Origin: Orenia marismortui DSM 5156
Lineage (GTDB): Bacteria; Bacillota; Halanaerobiia; Halobacteroidales; Halobacteroidaceae
Reading direction: 5' to 3'
Length of the DNA stretch: 56,684 nucleotides
NCBI RefSeq assembly: GCF_000379025.1
Contig: NZ_KB900617.1
Location: 801,903-858,586 of the forward strand
Shown: one piece after another, positions 35,828 to 44,771 of the stretch
Position numbering within the stretch: the first letter of the stretch is position 1
How the letters are laid out: every line of letters begins with the position of its first letter
Made by a program: the position numbers and the translations under genes
The notes under the pieces: generated by a model
What the model was told of the DNA's origin: nothing
The model's input: the letters and a program-made list of their open reading frames with translations, nothing else
The model's database searches: none

Positions 35828-35911
35828 TTCAATACCCCCCATAAATTTTTTGAGTTTTAATTTAAATTATAAATAACTCCAACTTCTAAAACCTCTAACC
35901 TAAACAACTAG

Positions 35912-36002
35912 GCTATCACCCCCTTAACGGAATGAAGTTTATATTGATTCCCATACTTGATAGCTCTTCCATCTGCTACAAATAATATTAGTGTAGCCAG
36001 AT
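35912..36002 (-). promoter_or_regulatory. Structured 5' leader of the porin mRNA
   Basis: Minus strand, in order: a stem ATCT-g-GCTACA/TGTAGC-AGAT (10 bp with one bulge, 35971-36002), then a stem GCTATCA/TGATAGC (35912-35964) enclosing a GGAAT/ATTCC hairpin. The predicted start site falls at the first stem. Such a 5' hairpin could stabilise the mRNA, as the ompA leader does in E. coli. I could not match it to a known riboswitch. The remainder of 35828-36653 is AT-rich with no gene. Confidence 0.45.
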
Positions 36003-36031
36003 ATAGTATTAAAGATATAAAGAAGATCCAA
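36003..36031 (-). promoter_or_regulatory. Candidate sigma-A promoter of the porin
   Basis: TTGGAT (36026-36031), 17-nt spacer, TACTAT (36003-36008) on the minus strand. The expected start lies at about 35996, at the first leader hairpin. This is a plausible but not perfect consensus. Confidence 0.4.
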
Positions 36032-36653
36032 CAGCATGGATATAATCAACTAAAATTAATAATAAACTCTACATTATAATATATTACAAAGATAAATATA
36101 ATATAACAAAAAAATAATTTTTATGAAAATGAAACAATTAAAAGTTTCACATGATAATTATACCATAAAATATATTTTTTTCAACAGTTATAGGTCATTT
36201 TATTTGAAATAATATATTTTTTAACAAAAAATACCCAGAATAAATAATCTTAACAGAAAGAAGATCATTTAAAACATGGGTATTATTGACAATTATATTA
36301 TTATCCCTATTTACTTGTTAAAATATCCTAACTTAATAAAAAAATAATATTTCTATATGTTTAGGTCTGAACAACATTTATAAAATTCAAAACTTGTCTA
36401 CTTCTTAATTATACACTTATGTAATTAATCTTATCTATATATTACTAATTAGACAACTCTATAGAAATTCCTGCTTAATTTTTAAAAAATAATTATTTAA
36501 TATAAATTTATTCTTATAATAAATATCTTGTATTATTATAGTTCTAGTTTTTATATAGAAATCCTTCTTTAATTTTTAATTTTTATATTATTCTTTATTT
36601 AAAGGTATTTTAGTAGTTTTATAATAGACAGAAAAATAACCTAATAGCTAATT

Positions 36654-36686
36654 AAAAAAATCCTAGTTAATAATTATTAACTAGGA
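36654..36686 (-). terminator. Rho-independent terminator of the HutP-like gene
   Basis: TCCTAGTTAATAA and its perfect complement TTATTAACTAGGA, followed on the minus strand by seven T. It lies 25 nt after the stop codon. Confidence 0.88.
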
Positions 36687-36711
36687 CCCTACTTAAAATT
36701 TATATAAAATA

Positions 36712-37179
36712 TTAATTATTCACTAAACCATAATAATGGACACCAAGTCCAGAGATTTCATGATCAATATCTAAACCAGGAATTCCTATCTTTCCATGAA
36801 TTGCTACAGCTAAGTGAGCATCTTGCTTGACAATACCAATCTTAATTCCAGCACCAGAGATACTACTCATTGGTCCATTTAAACCTACCAAGGCTCTCTC
36901 TACGCATCTGGTTAATACTCTGCGATCTTGAATACCATCATCTATAACTCCACCCTTTACTGCAGCACCAAGAGCATTTCTTAATACTTTGTTCTTAAGA
37001 TCTTCTCCTTTACCACCAGCTCTTGTAATAACTGCTCTAAATCCTTCTTCAATAACTGCTTCAACTATTGTATCGTCATGTTGGTCATCTACCATAGAAA
37101 GAACTGTTGCAATTTTACCTAATTCTCTATCTCCATCAATTCTAATAATATCTTCTACTGTAAAATCAGTTAATTTCAC
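36712..37179 (-). CDS. HutP-family protein
   Basis: Predicted 155 residues from a GTG start with GGGGTG 7 nt upstream. The pattern GFRAVITRAG...AVKGGVI...ERALVG...AVAIHGKIG...DHEISGLGVHY follows Bacillus HutP, the hexameric RNA-binding antiterminator that responds to L-histidine and Mg2+ in the hut operon. By my alignment two of the three Mg-ligand histidines of HutP (His73, His77) are Arg here, while the third (DHE) is kept. There is no histidine-utilisation gene nearby; instead it precedes a PTS IIA, ROK kinase and HprK group. It may be an RNA regulator with another ligand. Family assignment is fairly firm; function is not. Confidence 0.75.
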   Translation of the reverse strand: MKLTDFTVEDIIRIDGDRELGKIATVLSMVDDQHDDTIVEAVIEEGFRAVITRAGGKGEDLKNKVLRNALGAAVKGGVIDDGIQDRRVLTRCVERALVGLNGPMSSISGAGIKIGIVKQDAHLAVAIHGKIGIPGLDIDHEISGLGVHYYGLVNN

Positions 37180-37229
37180 TTATCTTCACCCCATTATCTT
37201 ATTTTTAAATTATAGGTAAGTATACCATC

Positions 37230-38147
37230 TTATTCAGATTTTAACTTTTCCTCTAATCTCTTAGTAAAATCTTCTGCAGCATTATAACCACTTCTCTTTA
37301 ACCTGTAGTTCATAGCTGCCACTTCCATAACCATAGCTAAGTTTCTACCAGGTCGAACCGGCACAGTAACCTTAGGTATTGTAACCTTTAAAATTTCTTC
37401 CTTTTCTTCTTGAATACCTAAGCGATCATAATTTTTGCTTTCATCCCATTTTTCTAATTCTACAATTAAATCTATCGATTGTTCATCTCTTACAGCTCCT
37501 GCACCAAATAGAGTTCTAACATTAATAATACCTAATCCCCTTAACTCCATATAATGCTGAGACAACTCTGGGGAGCGCCCCACCAATGCTCCTCTCATAA
37601 ATCTTCTAATAATAACTGCATCATCAGCTACTAATCTATGACCTTTTTTTACTAAGTCTAATGCACTCTCACTCTTACCTATACCACTATGACCTTTTAT
37701 GAATAAACCTACACCATATACTTCAACTAATACCCCATGCTTAGTAATCTCTGGTGCAAATTTTTCTTCCAAATAATCTGTTAACCTACTTATAAAACTC
37801 GTAGTTGAATAATCTGTACTCAATAGTGGGATTCCACCTTGTTGAGCTGCTTCTACTAATTCTTCAGGTGGCTCTAAACTCCTACTAATTATAATACATG
37901 GTATATCATAACTACATAATTTTCTAAGCCTTTCCACTAATAATTCTTTTGGTAATTCCTTGATAAAAGATAATTCTGTTGTTCCAAATATTTGCACTCT
38001 TTCTGGAGCAAAGTAATCAAAAAATCCTGCTAATTCCAATCCAGGTCTTTTAACATCACTAACGGTGACTATACTATCGATTGGAGCATCATTAAGTTGT
38101 TTTAATTTGAACTTATCTACTAGCTTTTCTACATCTATAGTTTTCAT
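37230..38147 (-). CDS. hprK: HPr kinase/phosphorylase
   Basis: Predicted 305 residues, the usual length. It phosphorylates and dephosphorylates HPr on Ser46, the switch for CcpA-type carbon catabolite repression in Firmicutes. Visible features are Walker A GHSGIGKS (about 155), LVADDAV just after, and the family signature RGLGIINVRTLFGAGAVRD (about 203-222). The N-terminal domain (about 1-130) is of the MurE/MurF-like type seen in the family. The ribosome site GAGGTGG is close to the ATG. Upstream by about 70 nt is the PTS IIA terminator, downstream by 50 nt the HutP-like gene, so hprK and that gene may be cotranscribed. Its presence beside a starch locus fits carbon control, but it is a housekeeping regulator. 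Confidence 0.95.
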   Translation of the reverse strand: MKTIDVEKLVDKFKLKQLNDAPIDSIVTVSDVKRPGLELAGFFDYFAPERVQIFGTTELSFIKELPKELLVERLRKLCSYDIPCIIISRSLEPPEELVEAAQQGGIPLLSTDYSTTSFISRLTDYLEEKFAPEITKHGVLVEVYGVGLFIKGHSGIGKSESALDLVKKGHRLVADDAVIIRRFMRGALVGRSPELSQHYMELRGLGIINVRTLFGAGAVRDEQSIDLIVELEKWDESKNYDRLGIQEEKEEILKVTIPKVTVPVRPGRNLAMVMEVAAMNYRLKRSGYNAAEDFTKRLEEKLKSE

Positions 38148-38177
38148 TCTTCCACCTCATAGTTTAGTCTTAAGTCC

Positions 38178-38213
38178 AAAAAACTTTGCCCTTTTTACAT
38201 AAAAAGGGCAAAA
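38178..38213 (-). terminator. Rho-independent terminator of the PTS IIA gene
   Basis: Minus strand: TTTGCCCTTTTT-atgt-AAAAAGGGCAAA, then G and six T. It is immediately after the stop codon. Confidence 0.88.
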
Positions 38214-38219
38214 TTAAAA

Positions 38220-38534
38220 TTAATCTAATTTCTTGTGTAATTCAATTAACTCTTTGATTAGAGTAATCTCTGTTCTAGCAGCCATTAGATGATCCTTTGC
38301 ATGAACTAATAATAATGTAGGAACAATTCTATTATCTTTATCATCTTTTTGCATAGCTTTAGACTGTACCTCATGACCTTCATTAAACTCTTTTTCTGCT
38401 TCTTCCAATAAACTTTCTGCTTTTTCAAAGTCAGACTCTTTAGCAGCTACCAAAGCATCATGGGCTAAATCTTTTGCATTACCTCCATGCAAAGTAATTT
38501 GAAAAGCAGTCTTATCCAAGTTTATAGTTTCCAT
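38220..38534 (-). CDS. PTS lactose/cellobiose-type IIA protein
   Basis: Predicted 104 residues from the ATG at 38534. An upstream in-frame TTG overlaps the GAGGAGGG ribosome site and is excluded. All-helical IIA of the Lac family: ITLHGGNAKDLAHDALVAA at the N-terminus, a central acidic helix and VHAKDHLMAA near the end, where the His is the expected phosphorylation site. It would pass phosphate from HPr to a IIB partner. No IIB or IIC gene is nearby, so it either serves a distant transporter or has a regulatory role. It has its own ribosome site and terminator. Confidence 0.88.
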   Translation of the reverse strand: METINLDKTAFQITLHGGNAKDLAHDALVAAKESDFEKAESLLEEAEKEFNEGHEVQSKAMQKDDKDNRIVPTLLLVHAKDHLMAARTEITLIKELIELHKKLD

Positions 38535-38577
38535 ATTATCCCTCCTCAAGGAAATATATAATTATATTTATTTTAAA

Positions 38578-38602
38578 TCAGAGAAAATATTATATTCCCT
38601 GA
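38578..38602 (-). terminator. Probable terminator of the ROK kinase
   Basis: Imperfect hairpin TCAGGGAATA-taa-TATTTTCTCTGA followed by TTTAAAATAAAT. The stem has mismatches, so confidence is moderate. Confidence 0.5.
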
Positions 38603-38614
38603 AATATAATCAAC

Positions 38615-39583
38615 TTACAATAAGTTTAACTCAGCCAAAGCAGCAGCAATAGCACCCAAAACTCCTACATCATTACCTAATTCTGCAGTAACTACCTCAA
38701 CATCTTCTACTAAAGATTCCATTGCTCTAGCTTTAATAGTGCATATCACTTTATCTTCAAGCAAATTCCAAGATTGTGATACCCCACCACCTATAACAAC
38801 AGTATCAGGGTTGAAGATATTAATTAAACTAGCTATTCCTATTCCTAAATAATCTGCTAAGCGATTAATAATCTCCTGTGCCACTTTATCTCCTTTAGTA
38901 ACAGCTTCTGCTATAGTTGCCCCATTAATATCTGATAGATTATCGACTAAATCAGCAATTAAAGTATCTTGATCTGATTTTACAGCTTCTCTTCCCATAC
39001 GGCTTAAAGCAGTACCAGAAGCTAAAGCCTCCCAACATCCATAATTGCCACACCCACATTTAACATCACTATCAGGAATAAGAGTAATATGTCCAATCTC
39101 TCCAGCACCACTATTTGCTCCATGATAAATCTCATTATTTAAGATAATACCTCCACCAATGCCTGTACTTACTGTGACATAAATTAAATTTTTAGCACTC
39201 TTTCCTGCTCCAAACCATTTTTCACCTAAGGCAGCTGCATTAGCGTCATTTTCCAAAAAGATAGGTATATTTAAATCTGATAGCTCTTCCACAATATTAA
39301 CATTATCCAAATCTAAATTAGGAGTATGTTTAATTATCCCACTCTCTATATCTAAAGGTCCAGGACAACCTAAACCAATACCTTTGACTTGTGATAAATC
39401 AAGATCAGCTTTTTTAGCTACCTCATAAACTGTATCTTTAAGCCTTTGTATAACTATATCTTTACCTTTATTGGCTTCTGTATCTTTTCTTACTCTCTCT
39501 ATTATATTACCTTCTAAATCAGCTATTGCTGTTAAAATCTTAGTTCCACCTAAATCAACACCAATCACATATTCTTTTTCCAA
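38615..39583 (-). CDS. ROK-family glucokinase
   Basis: Predicted 322 residues from a TTG start with GGGGGT upstream. The phosphate-binding loop is GVDLGGTK (about 7-14), with LENDANAAALGE (about 109-120), the sugar-binding EIGHIT, and the ROK zinc motif CGCGNYGCWE (about 175-184). It phosphorylates glucose with ATP in the cytoplasm; ROK kinases sometimes prefer mannose or N-acetylhexosamines, but this zinc-containing length and motif set are typical of glucokinases in Firmicutes. Next to a starch-degrading locus it would funnel released glucose to glycolysis. It is not a repressor: no helix-turn-helix precedes the kinase. Confidence 0.9.
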   Translation of the reverse strand: MEKEYVIGVDLGGTKILTAIADLEGNIIERVRKDTEANKGKDIVIQRLKDTVYEVAKKADLDLSQVKGIGLGCPGPLDIESGIIKHTPNLDLDNVNIVEELSDLNIPIFLENDANAAALGEKWFGAGKSAKNLIYVTVSTGIGGGIILNNEIYHGANSGAGEIGHITLIPDSDVKCGCGNYGCWEALASGTALSRMGREAVKSDQDTLIADLVDNLSDINGATIAEAVTKGDKVAQEIINRLADYLGIGIASLINIFNPDTVVIGGGVSQSWNLLEDKVICTIKARAMESLVEDVEVVTAELGNDVGVLGAIAAALAELNLL

Positions 39584-39641
39584 CTTTTTACCCCCTTGAA
39601 ACTACTTTGCTAATGCTAAAAATTTAAGATTGAAGTATACT

Positions 39642-40349
39642 CTATTCAAACTGATAGGGTCCATTAACTTCTGTTTTAATATTATGCTTTACTAATAGAT
39701 TAACTGTAGCATTATTTGCAAATAATGATATTCCACCAATAAATAAGACAGGTAAGGCTATTACTAGAAAAATATTTACTAGACCAAAAGTTATTAAATG
39801 TAAGAAGATCAATAGAGTATATACCATATTTTTAAAAACTAAAACAAATGCATACTTAAATAAATTAACAATAGAATTTTTTTCTCCTAATTTAGATAAC
39901 TCTATCATCAAGGGAAAGATATACATCACTAACATTGCCAAAAAAATCAATATGTAAATATAAATAGGTATCAGTACTTTCCCTAGCTTACTTTGAGATT
40001 GAAGAAAGAAATTAAAATCAACTGTTATAATACCTACTATAATACCCAATAACCAAGTAATAGCTATTGACTTAAAAAAATATTTCTTTAATCCATCCCA
40101 AAAATCTACAAACCTAATTGTATGATAATTTATAATCTTGTTAGTAATATAAAAAGCTTGAGCAGTAACTGGTCCAACTACAAATAATGCAATTATAATA
40201 GGAAAGTAAAACTTGGCTTTAATCCCAATATAACTAGCAATTATAGATATTCCTGCACTAAAAAACCACAAAGTACTAACAGCGATTATTGAAAAAATAT
40301 TCTTATATATTTCTTTATAACTCTTCTTGATTAATTTCCAAATAGTCAT
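39642..40349 (-). CDS. YesL/DUF624-like membrane protein
   Basis: Predicted 235 residues with about five to six hydrophobic helices (around 20-40, 45-70, 92-112, 125-148, 168-190, 193-215). WKLIKKSYKEIYKN at the N-terminus, the GPVTAQAFY segment and RFVDFWDGLKKYF after the second helix resemble the DUF624 (YesL) family. That family is often encoded beside sugar-uptake or polysaccharide-utilisation genes in Firmicutes, but its function is unknown. The ribosome site AAGGATG precedes the ATG. Assignment rests on the general pattern and is moderate. Confidence 0.55.
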   Translation of the reverse strand: MTIWKLIKKSYKEIYKNIFSIIAVSTLWFFSAGISIIASYIGIKAKFYFPIIIALFVVGPVTAQAFYITNKIINYHTIRFVDFWDGLKKYFFKSIAITWLLGIIVGIITVDFNFFLQSQSKLGKVLIPIYIYILIFLAMLVMYIFPLMIELSKLGEKNSIVNLFKYAFVLVFKNMVYTLLIFLHLITFGLVNIFLVIALPVLFIGGISLFANNATVNLLVKHNIKTEVNGPYQFE

Positions 40350-40519
40350 AATCTTTTCATCCTTTATAGAGACTATATTTCTATATTATCTAGTATTCCA
40401 ATTTTAAATCAAACTGTCAAAAACTATTATATGATATTTTAAATATTTCTACATAATCTACTCTAATCCTGCAACTTACTTACTTTTATTTAAATATGTA
40501 TTACATTTAGAGTATAAAT

Positions 40520-41560
40520 TTATAATACTCTTTTTAATTTCGGATTATCAGTTTTACCTGGAATTCTACCCCTTTTAGCAATAGGTTGACCATTTATTTC
40601 TTTTAGATCCATAGTCATATTCATTGCTTCAGCACCAGAAATATAACTACCTACACCAAATCCATTTACACCTAACTCTTTTAGATCTATAATTCTTTCT
40701 GGAGTTAAACCACCAGATACAAAAATATTTACATAATCAAATCCAGCTTGATCTAATCTAGCTCTTACTTCCTTTACTAAACCTGTTGTTACTCCACCAC
40801 GTTCAGAAGCTGTATCTAAACGAATACCATCTAGTTTTTCTTCTAATGCTTCTGCAAGTCTTAAAGATTCCACAGCTTCATCTTGGAAAGTATCAACAAG
40901 AATAATTCTAGCTGCATCATCAGGCATAATTTCATCATAAGCTTGAGCAACCTTTAATGTATCTCCAATAGTTAAGATTAAAGCATGAGGTACAGTCCCT
41001 GAAGGTTTACGACCAGCTAATTTGGCACCTAAAATACAGCTTGCTCCATCAGCTCCACCTATTATAGCTGCTCTTTCCATTACAGGTGCAACAGCAGGAT
41101 GTAAGTGTCTAGCTCCAAAGCATAACATTGGTATATCTCCTGCAGCTTCTTTACACTCTTTGGCAGCTGTAGCCCAACCACTTGAGCTAGCTAAAGTTCC
41201 TAAAATAGCTGTTTCAAAGATTCCAAAATCATTATAAGAACCTTCAATTCTCATTACTACCTCTTTCTTATCTACCTCAGTACCTTCTTCTAAAGCCCAA
41301 ACCTTAACATCTTTCTTCTTTAATAAATTTAATGCTTCATCAATCCCAGCTAAAACACCAGCTGATCCTGTAAATACCTCTGCAACAACAGATGTATCCT
41401 CTAATTCTAGCTTTTTTAAAATCTCTCTAGTTCTAATAAAATAAATATCTGTTGTAGCACCAATCTCAATTTCTTCATGAGTTGCAGAGAATAAATCTCT
41501 CCCATTATCTACTTTAAAGTTACTTACATCTTCTAAGTTCATTAATTCCTTATCAGCCAT
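40520..41560 (-). CDS. Nicotinate phosphoribosyltransferase (short form)
   Basis: Predicted 346 residues. It converts nicotinate and PRPP to nicotinate mononucleotide in NAD salvage. Visible motifs include the nucleotide-binding GARHLHP (about 147-153), IRLDTASERGG (about 245-255), and the C-terminal phosphate-binding segment FVSGGLTPERI (about 281-291) with GFGVGSYI. Length is nearer to the shorter archaeal/Firmicute type than to the 400-residue E. coli PncB. Ribosome site GAGGAG. Flanks of 127-170 nt on each side suggest a single-gene unit. Quinolinate phosphoribosyltransferase is less likely given the HLHP motif. Confidence 0.85.
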   Translation of the reverse strand: MADKELMNLEDVSNFKVDNGRDLFSATHEEIEIGATTDIYFIRTREILKKLELEDTSVVAEVFTGSAGVLAGIDEALNLLKKKDVKVWALEEGTEVDKKEVVMRIEGSYNDFGIFETAILGTLASSSGWATAAKECKEAAGDIPMLCFGARHLHPAVAPVMERAAIIGGADGASCILGAKLAGRKPSGTVPHALILTIGDTLKVAQAYDEIMPDDAARIILVDTFQDEAVESLRLAEALEEKLDGIRLDTASERGGVTTGLVKEVRARLDQAGFDYVNIFVSGGLTPERIIDLKELGVNGFGVGSYISGAEAMNMTMDLKEINGQPIAKRGRIPGKTDNPKLKRVL

Positions 41561-41687
41561 TACTCCTCTTCCTTCCTAATCTAAGTAATTTATAATTTTA
41601 TCTTTATTATTATCTATACATATAGTATCTTACTTCTTTAATTTCTAAATTAATTTCTATTATCCTGCTTGAAAATAAAAGTTAATT

Positions 41688-42707
41688 TTAAACTTTTCTC
41701 AAAATATTTCCATCTATGTCATCAATACTATTACATCCTGTTAAAATCATAGCCTTTTTCAATTCAATAGTTATCTTATCTAAGACCATCTTAAAACCTT
41801 CTTTTTCACCACCAAAAGCAGCAATAATTAATGGTCTAGCAAGCAATATTGCATCTGCACCTAAAGCTAAAGCCTTTAAAACATCCACTCCTGATCTAAT
41901 CCCACCATCAACCAAAATATTTATTCTATCTCCCACTTCACTCACTATTTCCGGTAATACATCTGCTGTTCCAGGAGTACTATCTAAGACTCTACCTCCA
42001 TGATTAGAAACAACAATGGTATCTATTCCTATCTCTGCAGCTAATCTAGCTTCATCTAAAGTCATAATCCCTTTCAAAATAAAAGGAAGTTCTGTACTAT
42101 TGACTATTTCTTCTAATTCTTCTTTAGTTTTAGGTCCAACTGGTTGCCCTTTTAGTGCCATAGTAATCAAACCTGCTCCATCTATATCTACTCCTACTGC
42201 TTGAGCACCTACTTCTTCTGCTAGTTGAATCCTTCTGATGATCTCCTTCTGCTTTCGAGGCTTAATAATAGGAATTCCAAATCCACCAAAATCCCTAATT
42301 GCCTCTAAACCGGAATTATACATACTAGGGTCTGCTCCATCACCAGTCATAGCAATAGTACCAAACTCTTTACTGGCTCCTACAACTATATTAGCATATT
42401 CTTCTTCTGTAAGAGAACCTCCCATATTATAAGTGCTTCCTGTTACTGGCGCCTTAATAATTGGAGTAGTTAATTTCTGTCCAAATAACTCTAACTCCGT
42501 GTTAGGATCCTTTGCCTGATGGATAGTCCTCATTTCTAATTGATACTTGCGCCAAGCAGCTAAATTTGCTTCAAAAGAAGCTCCTCTTCCTGCACCTCCC
42601 ATACCTGGCACTTCACCGCGACAGGCAACTCCATTACAAACTGGACACACCCGACAATAACCTTTCATCTTCTCTCTAGCACTATTATAGACTTCAGCTA
42701 ACTCCAT
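41688..42707 (-). CDS. FMN-dependent alpha-hydroxy-acid dehydrogenase-like protein
   Basis: Predicted 339 residues from the ATG at 42707. Its AGGAG site is 8 nt upstream, while earlier in-frame ATGs lie on or before that site. It is a TIM barrel of the L-lactate dehydrogenase/glycolate oxidase/IPP-isomerase-2 superfamily: VVSNHGGRVLDSTPGT carries the catalytic His and the FMN contacts, followed by VDGGIRSGVDVLKALALGADA. The N-terminus is Cys-rich (YCRVCPVCNGVACRGEVPG), a feature of a clostridial subgroup that may bind a metal or cluster. The substrate is not identifiable; lactate or another 2-hydroxy acid is a guess. Confidence 0.82.
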   Translation of the reverse strand: MELAEVYNSAREKMKGYCRVCPVCNGVACRGEVPGMGGAGRGASFEANLAAWRKYQLEMRTIHQAKDPNTELELFGQKLTTPIIKAPVTGSTYNMGGSLTEEEYANIVVGASKEFGTIAMTGDGADPSMYNSGLEAIRDFGGFGIPIIKPRKQKEIIRRIQLAEEVGAQAVGVDIDGAGLITMALKGQPVGPKTKEELEEIVNSTELPFILKGIMTLDEARLAAEIGIDTIVVSNHGGRVLDSTPGTADVLPEIVSEVGDRINILVDGGIRSGVDVLKALALGADAILLARPLIIAAFGGEKEGFKMVLDKITIELKKAMILTGCNSIDDIDGNILRKV

Positions 42708-42915
42708 TATCATCGCTCCTATATAAAAATATTGAAATAATTTAAAAATGATCATTTATAATGTATAATTAAAAAATCAAATTCTTAAAAAGATTAATTT
42801 AATAATAATTAGTAGAGGCTTTATATTTCTTTTTAGCTATTTCTACTTAATACTCTTAATTATAAATTATCAATTCTAAATTATACATTAAAAAACTGAT
42901 ACTTTAAAATACCTA

Positions 42916-43716
42916 CTATAGAATAACCTTTTCTATTAATTCTGCTACACCCTCTTCATCATTAGACTGGGTAATATAATCTGCTCTATTCTTTACTTCT
43001 TCTCTGGCATTAGCAACAGCTACTCCTAATCCAGCATATTCTATCATCTCTAAATCATTAAAACTATCTCCTACAGCAACAACCTCATCAGCACTAATCC
43101 CTAAATTATTAGCCAACCTTGATAATGTAGCCCCTTTTGAAACATTTTTATCCATAATTTCTATAAAATTAGCTTTTGAACGAGTTATATTTAGTATATC
43201 ACCAAAAGTATTTTCTAATCTTGCTTCTATCTTATCAGCTTTCTTAACATCCTCTTCTACTATTAATAATTTAGTAGATGGTTGATCTAAGAAATTACTA
43301 ATATCACCTTGAATTAAGACTGATTTTACTCCTGAAATCTTTTCATAATATTCAGCTCCAAAACCTAACTTGTTAACATATAAGATATCATTAAGATATA
43401 TATTAATATGTAAATCTTCTTTCTTTACAATCTCAAAGATTTTATATGCTGCTTCTAAATCAACTGGTTGATGATCTATTATTCTTCCAGATCCTATCTC
43501 TTTAACTAAAGCCCCATTATATGTAATAACTTCATCAGTTAAACCCAAGTCAATTAAATGAGGTAAGGCTGAAGAAAACATTCTTCCTGTAGAAATTACC
43601 ACTTTTATCCCTGCTTTTTCTGCATCTTTAATCGCTTTTTGTGTTCTATCCGAAACAGTTAATCCTTTAGATAATAAAGTATCATCCATGTCAATTGCTA
43701 GTAATTTATATTTCAT
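42916..43716 (-). CDS. Cof-type HAD phosphatase
   Basis: Predicted 266 residues, family-typical. HAD motif I is AIDMDDTLLS (about 7-16), motif II VISTGR (about 40-45), the Lys of motif III falls around 195, and motif IV is VGDSFNDLEMIEYAG (about 215-229). The insert between motifs II and III is the Cof-type C2B cap. It probably dephosphorylates small sugar or nucleotide phosphates; substrates of such enzymes are broad and not readable from sequence. Ribosome site TAGGAGGA. About 230 bp of AT-rich DNA without a gene separates it from the next upstream gene. Confidence 0.88.
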   Translation of the reverse strand: MKYKLLAIDMDDTLLSKGLTVSDRTQKAIKDAEKAGIKVVISTGRMFSSALPHLIDLGLTDEVITYNGALVKEIGSGRIIDHQPVDLEAAYKIFEIVKKEDLHINIYLNDILYVNKLGFGAEYYEKISGVKSVLIQGDISNFLDQPSTKLLIVEEDVKKADKIEARLENTFGDILNITRSKANFIEIMDKNVSKGATLSRLANNLGISADEVVAVGDSFNDLEMIEYAGLGVAVANAREEVKNRADYITQSNDEEGVAELIEKVIL

Positions 43717-43947
43717 AATATATAATTCCTCCTAAAATGTTATAATATATAAACTGATAAAGATTTCATATTCTATGTCTATAATTTGAATTTTTATAAT
43801 TCTTTAAGAACTAAAAAGCAAAAGAATTATTATACTTATCAGAACTTAGCCAATGAAAATCAGTATCAAAAAAATGTTTTTAAGAACTTAAAAATAAAAA
43901 CATAACAAGATTTAAATTCTTTTTCCTCTTCTATATAGTTATAAAAC

Positions 43948-44349
43948 TTATTGATTCAGTATTCCTGTAACCTTCAAATTATACTCATCACTCTTGGCTT
44001 TACCAAAAATTCTTGCTAGCATAAAAGCAAATAAAAATAATAAGAACCCTAAACTAATCCTTGATAATTCACTATCTAATCCAATTGCTACCCCTACTAT
44101 ATATCCTACTACTAATCCTATTAATGGGAAAAGATAAATATATAGAGCAGCATTTAAAAGTTTACTTCCTTTCATCTCTAAAATAACCATATCTCCTATC
44201 TTAGCACCTAAAGTATTTTCAACTACTAACTTCATATCATCTGCTTCATGACAGCCACCACACTTACCACAAGCTGAATGTTTTTTAATAACAACCTCAG
44301 CCTTATTTCCCCCACTAGAAGTAGATACAACTTGAGCAAATTGTCGCAT
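43948..44349 (-). CDS. SoxR-reducing RseC/MucC-family membrane protein
   Basis: Predicted 133 residues. An N-terminal cytoplasmic segment carries three Cys (27, 30, 33 in SACGKCGGCHE). Two transmembrane helices follow (about 70-90 and 95-115) and then a short tail. This is the layout of RseC/MucC proteins, implicated in RNF-linked reduction of SoxR or in sigma-E control in proteobacteria; in anaerobic Firmicutes the role is unclear. It lies 43 nt after csoR in the same orientation and may be cotranscribed with it. Ribosome site AAAGGGG. Confidence 0.78.
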   Translation of the reverse strand: MRQFAQVVSTSSGGNKAEVVIKKHSACGKCGGCHEADDMKLVVENTLGAKIGDMVILEMKGSKLLNAALYIYLFPLIGLVVGYIVGVAIGLDSELSRISLGFLLFLFAFMLARIFGKAKSDEYNLKVTGILNQ

Positions 44350-44392
44350 AACTATTACCCCTTTATTTATTGTTTTTCTTGCAAAATAATTA

Positions 44393-44665
44393 TCATTTAG
44401 TAAATTTAAATATAACGTCCATTAATTCCTTGATTATTTTATCTCCTTCTTCATTTGATACAGCATGCTTCACACAACCATGGGTATGCTTTTCTAAAAT
44501 ATTCATTCCTACTTTATTTAAAGCACCTTTAACAGCTGCTATTTGAGTTAGAACATCGACACAATATTTTTCATCATCTATCATTCTCTGTAAACCTCTT
44601 ACTTGTCCTTCTACTCTTTTCAAACGATTAATTAGTTGGTCTTTTTCACTTCTGTAGGAAACCAT
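44393..44665 (-). CDS. csoR: CsoR-family copper-sensing repressor
   Basis: Predicted 90 residues, all helical. The Cu(I) ligand set of CsoR is complete: Cys35 (KYCVDV), His60 and Cys64 (HTHGCV). The N-terminal DQLINRLKRVEGQVRGLQRMI is the usual DNA-contacting surface. It would release DNA on Cu(I) binding. A copper chaperone gene lies 143 nt upstream in the same direction, supporting copper rather than formaldehyde or persulfide sensing. No copper ATPase gene is in the window. Ribosome site AGGAGGT. I did not find a convincing operator. Confidence 0.9.
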   Translation of the reverse strand: MVSYRSEKDQLINRLKRVEGQVRGLQRMIDDEKYCVDVLTQIAAVKGALNKVGMNILEKHTHGCVKHAVSNEEGDKIIKELMDVIFKFTK

Positions 44666-44771
44666 TATTTACCTCCTAAATATCTATATATTCATCTATA
44701 TAAAATTATACAATATAATTAATTAAATTTAAAATTTTGTTTAATGACTGAGTTGTTATCTGATTAATTCT

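Noticed and set aside
35912-36002. Known riboswitch (c-di-GMP, fluoride, THF, SAM, TPP) in the porin leader
   Set aside because: None of the consensus cores I know is present; only generic hairpins can be supported.
38615-39583. ROK-family transcriptional repressor
   Set aside because: The protein starts directly with the kinase ATP-binding loop and has no DNA-binding domain.
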